From JAEMQF01 sp963791595 (GTDB lineage: Bacteria; Pseudomonadota; Gammaproteobacteria; Burkholderiales; Burkholderiaceae_C), in NCBI GenBank assembly GCA_963791595.1, contig CAWBTF010000014.1, positions 729,181 to 793,180 of the forward strand: a stretch of DNA of 64,000 nt, in the 5' to 3' direction. Shown here one piece after another: positions 25,257 to 33,124 of the stretch. Under the pieces are notes generated by a model. It had not been told where the DNA came from, did not search any database, and was given only the letters and a program-made list of their open reading frames with translations. The stretch's first letter is position 1. The number at the start of each line of letters is the position of its first letter. Position numbers and translations under genes: made by a program.

Positions 25257-26381
25257 TCAGCGCGCCGGATACAAGGCGCCGAGCAGGTGCGCAGTCCGCG
25301 CCCCCGTGACGGCCGGCAGGCCCGCGGCTTCGCGTTGCACGAAAGCCCGTGCCAACCAAGCAAAGGCGCAGGCCTCGACCTGAGTTGCCGGCAATCCATA
25401 GGCGTCGGTATTGCCCACATCCACACCCGGCAAGTGCAAGGCCAGGCGCTCCATCAAATAGGTGTTGAGCGCGCCACCGCCGCACACCAGCAACAAGCGC
25501 GCCGCGGAGGCGTAACGCTGAACGTCGCGGGCACAGCTCAAGGCCGTCAATTCGAGCAGGCTGGCTTGCACGTCTTCAGGTGCGATGCGTGTCCCAAGAC
25601 TTCGCAGCGCTCGATCCAGCCACATGGGATTGAAAAGGTCGCGGCCCGTGCTCTTCGGCGCAGAACTGGAAAAGTAGGGCTCTCGCAGCATGACCTCAAC
25701 AAGTTTCGCGTTCGCCTTACCTGTCCTTGCCCATGCACCCTCGTCATCGAATGGCGACCCGATGTGCCGTTGGCACCAGTGATCCATCAGCGCGTTTCCC
25801 GGCCCGCAGTCGAAGCCGAGTTCCACTTTGTCCGCACTCAACACGCTGACATTGCTGATGCCACCGATGTTGAGCACCACCAGGGCAGGCCCGCATCGGC
25901 CGAACATGGCGCGGTGAAACGCAGGGACGAGCGGTGCGCCTTGGCCCCCGGCGGCGATGTCGCGGCTGCGAAAGTCGCAGATCACGTCGATCCCGGTCAG
26001 CTCTGCCAACAACGCCGGCGCGTTGAGCTGAATCGAATACCCTGTTCCGTCGAACTCGCCCGGCCGGTGGCGCACGGTTTGTCCATGCGCGCCGATCGCC
26101 ATCACGTCGCTGCGGTCCACCCCGGCACTCTGCACCAGCGACTCGACGCATTGCGCGTATCGCCGAGCAAGCGAATTCGCGGCGAGGGCGGCGCGGTGCA
26201 GCTCGTTCGGGCCCTCGAGATTGAGCTCGAGCATCGTTGCACTCAGCGCGTTGTCGAACGTCAAGTGGGAGTGCGCAAGCACGCTCAGCGGCACCCTGCC
26301 CACCGACACAAAATCGACCAGTACGCCGTCGACGCCATCCATCGACGTTCCGGACATCAAACCGATGCAGTAACGGGCCAT
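25257..26381 (-). CDS. anmK: Anhydro-N-acetylmuramic acid kinase
   Basis: AnmK phosphorylates and opens 1,6-anhydro-MurNAc released during cell-wall turnover, returning it as MurNAc 6-phosphate. The 374-residue protein has the ATP-binding start GLMSGTSMDGVDGVLVDF and the substrate region GAHGQTVRHRP. It also has DFRSRDIAAGGQGAPLVPAFH, NIGGISNVSVL, FDCGPGNALMD and the late motif LLLVCGGGALN. ATG 26381 gives the family N-terminus MARYCIGLMSG. It lies 50 bases from the M23 peptidase gene in the same direction, so both cell-wall genes are probably co-transcribed. Confidence 0.95.
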   Translation of the reverse strand: MARYCIGLMSGTSMDGVDGVLVDFVSVGRVPLSVLAHSHLTFDNALSATMLELNLEGPNELHRAALAANSLARRYAQCVESLVQSAGVDRSDVMAIGAHGQTVRHRPGEFDGTGYSIQLNAPALLAELTGIDVICDFRSRDIAAGGQGAPLVPAFHRAMFGRCGPALVVLNIGGISNVSVLSADKVELGFDCGPGNALMDHWCQRHIGSPFDDEGAWARTGKANAKLVEVMLREPYFSSSAPKSTGRDLFNPMWLDRALRSLGTRIAPEDVQASLLELTALSCARDVQRYASAARLLLVCGGGALNTYLMERLALHLPGVDVGNTDAYGLPATQVEACAFAWLARAFVQREAAGLPAVTGARTAHLLGALYPAR

Positions 26382-26431
26382 GGCGGATTCTCGCCGCTGC
26401 GCGGCAGCAAAGCCAAGCGTTCGAACCCGGG

Positions 26432-27802
26432 CTATTCTGCGTAGGCGCCGGTGCGAAGCGTCGATTGGGCCAAGTCGATGCGGCCCTGAAACCCTTTGGC
26501 CCATGCGGCGAAAACAGCTTGCCCACTTGAGGCCAGCTGCGCGGTATCCGACCACTGGGCAAGCCGGGCCGGATTGCGGGGGACACCGCCAACCTTGAAC
26601 TCGAAATGCAGGTGCGGGCCGGTGGCCCAGCCCGTCGCCCCCACGGAGCCCAGGCGGTCCCCCTGTTCGACGCGCTGCCCGACCCGAACGTCGATCCGCT
26701 TCAGGTGGGCGTATAGCGTGGCTCTGCCGCCGCTGTGCCGCACCTCGACGACATTGCCATAACCGTTTTTCGCGCCCGCGAACTCCACCACCCCGTCGCC
26801 CACGCACCGCACCGGCGTCCCCGACGGCGCCGCGTAGTCCACGCCTTGATGCTGTTGCCACTGCTTGAGCAAGGGGTGAATCCGTCCGGAAAAACCCGAG
26901 CTGACTCGCGAAAATTCGAGCGGGCTCGCCAAGAACGCGCGCCGCTTGCTCTGGCCGTCGAAGCTGAAATACGCGCCTTTGCCGCCGTTCGGGTCTTGGA
27001 ACCATACGGCCGAGTGCTGCCGTCCTTGTGCGGTGAACTCCGCCGCCAGCAGGCGTTCGGGAATGTGGCGCCATGTCACGGGTTGCGCATCCGCAGTCAT
27101 GACCTCGTACACGACGGCGAAGGTGTCGCCCCTGCGCAAGTTGCGGTGGAAATCGATGTCCCCGGAAAGCGCATCGGCCATCTGGCTTGCCACGGATTCG
27201 GGAATTCCGGCCGCATCCGTCGCGGCAAACATCGATGTGGTCACGTGGCCGCTGCCGACCTTGATCTCCGCGGCCAGCGCAGCTGTTTCGACCATCGAGA
27301 TCAACCGGCCACCGATCAATTCCACGCGCAGCCTGCTGAAGTGCGTCGCACTTCGCGAACGGTCCGACGGGCCGAATCGGGCGATCAACTCGATCAAGCG
27401 ACCCGCAGAATCCACCCGAGCCCGGACCGACTTGCCCGGCGATGCGTCGAACAGCGCGCGCGACGCGGCGTCGGTGCGCAGGAACCCAGCGGCGGCTGGG
27501 TCGTGGATGTTCAAGCGACCCAGCAGCGAAGCGACGTTGTCGCCGGCGCGGGTTACATCGGCGCGGTAGAAGTCGAGACGATGCGCGGCCAGGGCCTCGA
27601 GCTGCAGGTCGGTATCCAAGGCCGAAATCGGCTCGCTGACGATGCGCCAAGACCCGGTCGCGGGAGGCGGCATGTTGACCGCCACGCCGAACGCCGTGGC
27701 CCCGAAGCCGGTCAATGCGATCAGCAGTGCGGCCATCAGACTGTAGCGACTGCTCGGCGAGCGCGTGGCGTTGACTCGCGTAGAGGGTGTCGATTGCTGC
27801 AC
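26432..27802 (-). CDS. M23 family metallopeptidase, membrane-anchored
   Basis: The protein (456 residues from GTG 27802) has one N-terminal membrane helix (LMAALLIALTGFGATAFGVAV). A long periplasmic region of the OapA/Csd3-like type follows, and then a C-terminal LytM domain: HQGVDYAAPSGTPV supplies the first zinc ligands (HxxxD), VEVRHSGGRATLYAHL the catalytic His, and GPHLHFEF the final HxH. It is predicted to cut peptide cross-links in peptidoglycan. GTG 27802 is chosen because GAGGT lies seven bases upstream; an ATG at 28045 would leave only 11 bases to tyrS and adds an unconserved extension. Confidence 0.9.
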   Translation of the reverse strand: MQQSTPSTRVNATRSPSSRYSLMAALLIALTGFGATAFGVAVNMPPPATGSWRIVSEPISALDTDLQLEALAAHRLDFYRADVTRAGDNVASLLGRLNIHDPAAAGFLRTDAASRALFDASPGKSVRARVDSAGRLIELIARFGPSDRSRSATHFSRLRVELIGGRLISMVETAALAAEIKVGSGHVTTSMFAATDAAGIPESVASQMADALSGDIDFHRNLRRGDTFAVVYEVMTADAQPVTWRHIPERLLAAEFTAQGRQHSAVWFQDPNGGKGAYFSFDGQSKRRAFLASPLEFSRVSSGFSGRIHPLLKQWQQHQGVDYAAPSGTPVRCVGDGVVEFAGAKNGYGNVVEVRHSGGRATLYAHLKRIDVRVGQRVEQGDRLGSVGATGWATGPHLHFEFKVGGVPRNPARLAQWSDTAQLASSGQAVFAAWAKGFQGRIDLAQSTLRTGAYAE

Positions 27803-28056
27803 GACGCGAACCTCGTGGGTCGATGAAGTGAAAGAACTCGCCGCTCCGTCGCGACCAACGCAACGCCGTGCGACGGCCGCTACGACGCCGCCATCGGGGA
27901 GGGTTTTTCGCGGGGCGCCACTAGAATCGTTCCCGGTCCAAGGCGCCGTTTGCGCGAAGCTCAGTCGTGAATTCGAGCCGAAATCAGTATACCCATCAGG
28001 GCAGTCCGAGTCGCGCACCAGGCCGGTGTCGTTATCGCTTTGCATAGAGCCACACT

Positions 28057-29280
28057 TTGACATTCGAATATCCAGTAACTGACAGGGTGCGTCACGCGAT
28101 GGCGGTGTCGCTGCGTGGTTGCAGTGAACTGCTGCCGCAAACCGACTGGCAAACCAAGCTCGCACGTTCCGACGCAAAGGGCGTGCCACTGCGCATCAAG
28201 CTCGGCCTGGACCCGACGGCGCCCGACATTCACATCGGCCACACGGTCGTGTTGAACAAGATGCGCCAGCTGCAGGATCTCGGGCACACGGTGATATTTC
28301 TCATCGGCGACTTCACGTCGATGATTGGCGACCCCTCCGGGCGCAATGTCACGCGCCCGCCGCTGACCCGGGAGCAGATCGAGGCCAACGCGCAGACCTA
28401 CTACAAGCAAGCCAGCCTGGTGCTCGACCCGGCAAGGACCGAGGTCCGCTACAACTCGGAGTGGAGCGACCCGCTGGGCGCGCGCGGCATGATCGAGCTT
28501 GCCGCCAAGTACACCGTGGCGCGAATGCTCGAGCGGGACGACTTCACGAATCGAATAAAGGCCGGCACGCCGATCAGCGTGCACGAGCTTCTCTACCCGC
28601 TGATGCAAGGTTACGACTCGGTGGCGCTGAAGAGCGACCTCGAACTCGGCGGGACCGACCAGAAGTTCAACCTGCTCGTCGGCCGCGCCCTGCAGGCCGA
28701 GTACGGGCAGGAGCCGCAGTGCATCCTGACCATGCCGTTGCTCGAGGGGCTGGACGGCGTCGAGAAAATGTCCAAGAGCAAGGGCAACTGCATCGGCATC
28801 ACCGAGGCCGCCGATCAAATGTTCGCCAAGCTCTTGTCGATCAGCGACGAGATGATGTGGCGCTATTTCACGCTGCTCAGCTTTCGCAGCGAGGCGGAAA
28901 TTGCGAAACTGCAGGCCGAAGTTCGCGCCGGAAGAAACCCCAAGGAAGCCAAGGTGCTGCTGGCCAAGGAAATCACGACACGCTTCCACAGCGCGGCCGC
29001 GGCCGACGCAGCGGAGTTGGACTTCCACACCCGAGCGCGCGGCGGTGTGCCCGATCAAATTGCCGAAATCACCCTGCGCGGCGCGCCGCTGGCAATCGGT
29101 GCGCTGCTCAAGCAGTCCAACCTCGCACCTTCGGGCAGCGAGGCATTGCGCCTCGTCGAGCAGGCTGGGGTGCGGATCGACGGCGCGGTGGTCAGCGACA
29201 AGGGCCTCAAGCTCGGCCGTGGCATTTACGTCGTGCAGGTGGGCAAACGCAAGTTCGCCCGGGTCACGCTCGAGGCATGA
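28057..29280 (+). CDS. tyrS: Tyrosine--tRNA ligase
   Basis: TyrS charges tRNA-Tyr. The 407-residue protein is a TyrRS of the TyrZ-like branch with a class I core. HIGH appears as HIGHTVVLNKMRQLQDLGH, then GDFTSMIGDPSGRN, the tyrosine pocket region LMQGYDSVAL, GGTDQKFNLLVGR and the KMSKS loop in GVEKMSKSKGN. An S4 RNA-binding domain closes the protein (ALRLVEQAGVRIDGAVVSDK). The start is TTG 28057, which yields the conserved N-terminus FEYPVTDRVRHAM. It is divergent from the M23 peptidase gene, with 254 bases between, and overlaps the next gene by four bases. Confidence 0.95.
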   Translation: MTFEYPVTDRVRHAMAVSLRGCSELLPQTDWQTKLARSDAKGVPLRIKLGLDPTAPDIHIGHTVVLNKMRQLQDLGHTVIFLIGDFTSMIGDPSGRNVTRPPLTREQIEANAQTYYKQASLVLDPARTEVRYNSEWSDPLGARGMIELAAKYTVARMLERDDFTNRIKAGTPISVHELLYPLMQGYDSVALKSDLELGGTDQKFNLLVGRALQAEYGQEPQCILTMPLLEGLDGVEKMSKSKGNCIGITEAADQMFAKLLSISDEMMWRYFTLLSFRSEAEIAKLQAEVRAGRNPKEAKVLLAKEITTRFHSAAAADAAELDFHTRARGGVPDQIAEITLRGAPLAIGALLKQSNLAPSGSEALRLVEQAGVRIDGAVVSDKGLKLGRGIYVVQVGKRKFARVTLEA

Positions 29281-29642
29281 GATCCCGGCGCCTTGTCATT
29301 GGCTGGGCGATCGCACTGCTCGCCGGGCCAACGCTCGCGGGAGTCTCGCCCGCCGAGCAGGCGCGCATCGATCGCCTGATCGATTTCGTGCACTCGCGCA
29401 AGGACGTCAAGTTCGTTCGCAACGGCAGTGAGTACTCCTGCGAGGACGCCGCGAAGTTCATGCGCGGAAAGATGAAGTCGATGGGCGAGCATGTGACGAC
29501 GGCGCAGCAGTTCATCGAGCAGATTGCCACCAAATCGAGCACGACCGGGCAACCCTACATGATCCGCTTCGCCGACGGCAAGACCATGCCGTCGGCGCAG
29601 TTCCTCGGCGAGGAGCTCAAGCGGATGGACGGCAAGAACTGA
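29277..29642 (+). CDS. Small exported protein (DUF5329-like)
   Basis: The 121-residue protein begins with a Sec-type signal (VIGWAIALLAGPTLAG). The compact domain that follows has EQARIDRLIDFVHSRKDVKFVRNG, a single Cys in YSCEDAAKFMR, and a closing YMIRFADGKTMPSAQFLGEEL. This matches the DUF5329 family of periplasmic proteins of unknown function. Its ATG overlaps the tyrS stop (ATGA), so it is translationally coupled to tyrS. The pairing is probably a matter of shared transcript rather than shared function. Confidence 0.75.
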   Translation: MRSRRLVIGWAIALLAGPTLAGVSPAEQARIDRLIDFVHSRKDVKFVRNGSEYSCEDAAKFMRGKMKSMGEHVTTAQQFIEQIATKSSTTGQPYMIRFADGKTMPSAQFLGEELKRMDGKN

Positions 29643-29658
29643 CCAGCCCTCGCCCGGG

Positions 29659-30567
29659 ATGAACCCGCGGCCGCTCATGCAAGTTCAGACCCTGCTCAAG
29701 CTGTCGGTCGCCGCAGCGATCACGACGATCGCGATGAAGACGGCGGCCTGGTGGATCACCGGTTCCGTCGGGCTGCTGTCCGACGCGATGGAGTCGTTCG
29801 TCAACCTCGCCTCCGCGTTGTTCGCGATCCTGATGGTCACGATCGCGCAACGCCCCGCTGACGATGACCACCCCTACGGCCACAGCAAGGCCGAGTACTT
29901 TTCAAGCGGATTCGAAGGCCTGCTGATCGCCGCTGCCGCTGCGGGCATCATCTGGGCCGCAGTGCAGCGCTTGTTCCAGCCGCAGGAACTTCAGGCGCTG
30001 GGCTGGGGGTTGGCGCTGTCGATCCTGAGTTCGATTCTCAACGCGCTGTTGGCGCGGCGCATGATGGTGGCATCGATCGAACACCGCTCGATCGCGCTCG
30101 AAGCCGACGCGCGCCACCTTTACACCGATGTGTGGACCTCGGCCGGCGTGGTGGCCGGCCTGGCACTTGTGTCTGCGACCGGCTGGCTGTGGCTCGATCC
30201 GCTGCTGGCCATCGGCGTCGCGCTCAACATCCTGCGCGAAGGCGCGAAGCTCGCCTGGCGCTCCGTCGACGGCCTGATGGACAGCGCGGTCGAGCCCGCG
30301 GAGCGCGCCAAGATCGACGCCACGCTCGCGCAGTTCGCCCACACCACGATTCGCTTCGACCACATCAGCACGCGCCGCGCGGGGCAGCGCCTGTTCGTCG
30401 ACCTGCATATGCACATGCCGTCGAGCTGGTCGCTCGGGCGCGCGGCCGCGCTGCGCAAGACCGTCGAACAGACCTTGGTCGGCGAGATTCCGGGGCTTCG
30501 CGCATCGATCCAGCTGTTGCCGATGGACGCCGAGGCGCATTTTGACGACGCAGCGGGTTCGCGCTGA
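29659..30567 (+). CDS. Cation diffusion facilitator (CDF) family metal exporter
   Basis: The 302-residue inner-membrane protein has the CDF layout. Six helices come first, with the metal-site motifs LLSDAMESFVNLASALFA on helix 2 and DDDHPYGHSKAEYFSSGFEG before helix 3. Helix 5 carries EADARHLYTDVWTSAGVV, and a C-terminal cytoplasmic domain holds DHISTRRAGQRLFVDLHMHM. The SDAxES and HxxxD-type residues suggest zinc or iron export by proton antiport, but metal choice cannot be fixed from sequence. It is 16 bases after the DUF5329-like gene and convergent with the PaaK-like ligase gene. Confidence 0.9.
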   Translation: MNPRPLMQVQTLLKLSVAAAITTIAMKTAAWWITGSVGLLSDAMESFVNLASALFAILMVTIAQRPADDDHPYGHSKAEYFSSGFEGLLIAAAAAGIIWAAVQRLFQPQELQALGWGLALSILSSILNALLARRMMVASIEHRSIALEADARHLYTDVWTSAGVVAGLALVSATGWLWLDPLLAIGVALNILREGAKLAWRSVDGLMDSAVEPAERAKIDATLAQFAHTTIRFDHISTRRAGQRLFVDLHMHMPSSWSLGRAAALRKTVEQTLVGEIPGLRASIQLLPMDAEAHFDDAAGSR

Positions 30568-30582
30568 CGCGCGCAACTTTCA

Positions 30583-31830
30583 CTACTGATAGCGGCGTGC
30601 GTCCTCGATGACCTTGCCGTCATTGGGCAAGCTGCCGGCGGCGCACAACACCACTTCGCCGCGCAACTTGGTCACATCGCGGATCGACTCGGCGATGCGC
30701 TCGCGCAAGCCCTCGGTCGCCTTGGCCGTCTCGCAGTGCAGGGTCATGCGGTCGTTCGCCATCTCGCCCTCGATCACCAGGCGCGCCCGGCCGAGCTCCG
30801 GATAACGGCGCATCACCTCGGCCACCTGACTCGGGTGCACGAACATGCCGCGAACCTTGGCCGTTTGGTCGGCGCGGCCCAGCCAACCGCGAATGCGCCG
30901 ATTGGTTCGCCCGGTCGGGCACTGACCCGGCAGGACGGCCGACAGATCGCCCGTGCCAAAGCGAATCAGCGGGTAGTCCGGGTTGAGCGAGGTCACGACG
31001 ATTTCGCCGACCTCACCGTCGGGCAATGGCTCGCCGGTTCCGGGCCGAACGATCTCGACGATCACAGCTTCATCGAGCACCAGACCCTCACGAGCCGTCG
31101 TTTCGTACGCGATCAAACCGAGGTCGGCAGTCGCGTAGCTCTGGTAGGCGGCAATCCCGCGCTCGCCCATCCAGTCGCGCAAGCTCGGCGGACACGCCTC
31201 GCCGCCGACCAGGGCCTTCTTCAACGACGCCACGCCCACGCCGAGCTCGCCCGCCTTCTCGATGATGATTTTCAAGAAACTCGGCGTGCCGATGTAGCCG
31301 GCCGGTTTGAGCTCCGCGATCGCCTGGACCTGCATTTCGGTCTGGCCCACGCCGGCGGCGAACACCGTGCAGCCGATCGCGTGCGCACCGGTTTCCATCA
31401 TCAAACCCGCAGGCGTGAAGTGGTAACTGAAGCTGTTGTGCACCAGATCGCCTTCGCGAAAGCCCGCCGCGAAGATGGCTCGTGCCATGCGCCAGTAGTC
31501 CGCTGCCTTGCCCTCGGGCTCATAAATCGGGCCCGGCGAGCTGTACACCCGCGCCGCGCCGCGCCGCGCACCCCAGCCGATGGTCGAAAAGCCGCCGAAC
31601 ACGTCTTGCTCTCGCAGCGCCTTCTGGCGTTCCATCAACTCACTCTTGCGCACCACCGGCAAACGCGCCAGCGCTTCGCGGCTGGTGATTGCCGCCGGGT
31701 CGACATCGGCCAGCAACTCCGCGTACACCGCGGTGCGGGTCTTCGCATGCGCCACCTGGATCGGCAGGGCACCGAGCAGCGCCGCTTCGCGCGCGGACGG
31801 GTCGCGGATTTCGAGAGCGTCGTAGTGCAT
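30583..31830 (-). CDS. Phenylacetate--CoA ligase-like AMP-forming enzyme (PaaK family)
   Basis: The 415-residue protein has the PaaK-type adenylation fold. YSSPGPIYEP stands where the P-loop usually reads SSGTTG, HNSFSYHFTPAGLMMETGAHAIGCTV follows, then GTPSFLKIII, and IRFGTGDLSAVLPGQCPTGRT before the flexible C-terminal lid with GRADQTAKVRGMFVHPSQV. Enzymes of this family turn an aromatic or other carboxylate into its CoA thioester through an acyl-adenylate. It closes the livGHMKF operon, so it probably activates the imported acid. The reduced P-loop (no TT pair) makes it a member of a side branch and not a standard PaaK. Confidence 0.8.
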   Translation of the reverse strand: MHYDALEIRDPSAREAALLGALPIQVAHAKTRTAVYAELLADVDPAAITSREALARLPVVRKSELMERQKALREQDVFGGFSTIGWGARRGAARVYSSPGPIYEPEGKAADYWRMARAIFAAGFREGDLVHNSFSYHFTPAGLMMETGAHAIGCTVFAAGVGQTEMQVQAIAELKPAGYIGTPSFLKIIIEKAGELGVGVASLKKALVGGEACPPSLRDWMGERGIAAYQSYATADLGLIAYETTAREGLVLDEAVIVEIVRPGTGEPLPDGEVGEIVVTSLNPDYPLIRFGTGDLSAVLPGQCPTGRTNRRIRGWLGRADQTAKVRGMFVHPSQVAEVMRRYPELGRARLVIEGEMANDRMTLHCETAKATEGLRERIAESIRDVTKLRGEVVLCAAGSLPNDGKVIEDARRYQ

Positions 31831-31835
31831 GCTGT

Positions 31836-32108
31836 TCAGTCTTCGTCGGCACGACTGGCGCGCCGTTTCGCGTCATCCACCAGTTTGCGTTGATCGGCCG
31901 GTGTGGCCAGCGGGTAGCGATCGAAACCCGAACCGCCGGTTTTCTTCAGATCGGCGTAAACCGAGCCCGGGTCGCTGTGAAAGTGCAGAAAGGCGTTGCC
32001 GCGCATGTGAAAGATTCCGGTTCGAACCTCCTTCAACCCCTTGATCTCGCGCAGCTGGCGCAACAGGGGAAGGTAGGGTTCGAGCGCCTTCGGATCGGCA
32101 TGGACCAT
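31836..32108 (-). CDS. Conserved 90-residue protein of the liv/ligase operon
   Basis: The protein has no signal peptide and no membrane helix. It is a compact alpha/beta candidate with LEPYLPLLRQLREIKGLKEV, GIFHMRGNAFLHFHSDPGSV and a charged, probably flexible C-terminus. The start is supported by GAGGT five bases upstream. It sits between livF and the PaaK-like gene with gaps of 15 and 5 bases, so it is a true member of the operon. The sequence is compatible with a small DNA-binding or chaperone-like fold, but I do not recognise a characterised family. Confidence 0.7.
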   Translation of the reverse strand: MVHADPKALEPYLPLLRQLREIKGLKEVRTGIFHMRGNAFLHFHSDPGSVYADLKKTGGSGFDRYPLATPADQRKLVDDAKRRASRADED

Positions 32109-32123
32109 GCTAGACCTCCGGCC

Positions 32124-32930
32124 TCAGGCCAACCAGCGCTTGCGCCGCCGGTAGCTCTTCACGTCACGGAAACTCTTGCGGTCGCCGCCGCCCACGCCGA
32201 GGTAGAACTCCTTCACGTCTTCGTTCTCGCGCAAGGATTGGGCCACGCCCTCCAGCACGACGCGGCCGTTTTCAAGGATGTAGCCATAGTCGGCATAGCG
32301 CAGCGCCATGTTCGTGTTCTGCTCGGCGAGCAGAAAAGTGGTTCGCTCTTTCGTATTCAGATCGCGAACGATCTCGAACACCTCTTCCACGATTTGTGGC
32401 GCCAGACCCATCGATGGCTCGTCGAGCAGCACCACTTTCGGATTCGCCATCAAGGCCCGGCCGATCGCGCACATCTGCTGCTCGCCGCCCGAGGTGTAAG
32501 CGGCTTGCGCCGCGCGGCGCGTCTTCAGGCGCGGAAAGTAGGCGTAGACCTTGTCCAGCGTCTGTGCGATCGCCGCCTTGCCGTCCTGGCGCGTGTAGGC
32601 GCCGGTGAGCAGGTTTTCCTCGATCGTGAGGTGCGCAAAACAGTGGCGCCCTTCCATCACCTGGATCACGCCGCGGTCGACCATCGCCGAGGTGCTGAGC
32701 TTTTCGATGCGTTCGCCACGCAGTTCGATCGAACCCTTCGTGACCTCACCCCGCTCGCCCGCGAGCAGGTTGCTCACGGCACGCAGCGTCGTCGTCTTAC
32801 CCGCTCCGTTGCCGCCCAGCAGCGCGACGATCTTGCCCTCGGCAACCTGCAACGACACGCCCTTCAGCACGAGGATCACGTGGTTGTAGATGACCTCGAT
32901 GCCGTTGACCTTGAGAAGAACATTGCTCAT
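32124..32930 (-). CDS. livF: Branched-chain-type ABC transporter ATPase (LivF family)
   Basis: The 268-residue ATPase has Walker A GGNGAGKTTT, the Q-loop region VIQVMEGRHCF, signature TSGGEQQM (LSGGEQQ-type), Walker B VVLLDEPSMGLAP and the switch His region LLAEQNTNMAL. It carries a LivF-typical C-terminus extended by a basic tail (SFRDVKSYRRRKRWL). With LivG it powers an importer of the hydrophobic-amino-acid-transporter class, which also handles aromatic acids and urea. The ATG at 32930 matches the family start. It is separated from livK by a hairpin-rich gap. Confidence 0.92.
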   Translation of the reverse strand: MSNVLLKVNGIEVIYNHVILVLKGVSLQVAEGKIVALLGGNGAGKTTTLRAVSNLLAGERGEVTKGSIELRGERIEKLSTSAMVDRGVIQVMEGRHCFAHLTIEENLLTGAYTRQDGKAAIAQTLDKVYAYFPRLKTRRAAQAAYTSGGEQQMCAIGRALMANPKVVLLDEPSMGLAPQIVEEVFEIVRDLNTKERTTFLLAEQNTNMALRYADYGYILENGRVVLEGVAQSLRENEDVKEFYLGVGGGDRKSFRDVKSYRRRKRWLA

Positions 32931-32950
32931 GCGCGAATCCGGAAAACTCT

Positions 32951-33124
32951 TCAAAGCGCCGCCCGCGGCGCTTTGAAGAAGGCCCCGTCAGGGGCCGCCC
33001 CGCTCGGCGGGGCTGGGGTGCCTTTCCACCCTCCCTTCTGGAGGGAGAGGAAGGGGTGGGAGCAGCCCAGTGCGGCAGTCATCGACTGCCAGCCCTGAGC
33101 CGCAACGCGGCTCAGGACTGGCAG
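32951..33124 (-). other. Tandem stable hairpins between livK and livF
   Basis: Four near-perfect hairpins follow one another: 32951-32976 (12-bp stem with a 2-base loop), 32981-32996 (GGCCCC/GGGGCC), 32997-33013 (GCCCCGC/GCGGGGC) and 33086-33124 (17-bp stem with one mismatch, running into the livK stop). None has a T-run. They could slow 3' exonucleases and keep the livK message more abundant than the distal genes, or attenuate transcription of livF onward. Confidence 0.6.

Noticed and set aside
25257..27863. A very long open frame (868 codons) on the minus strand covering anmK and part of the M23 gene
   Set aside because: Only its 3' third is real (anmK from 26381). The rest is an Arg/Gly-rich shadow of the M23 peptidase gene in another frame, as expected in GC-rich DNA.
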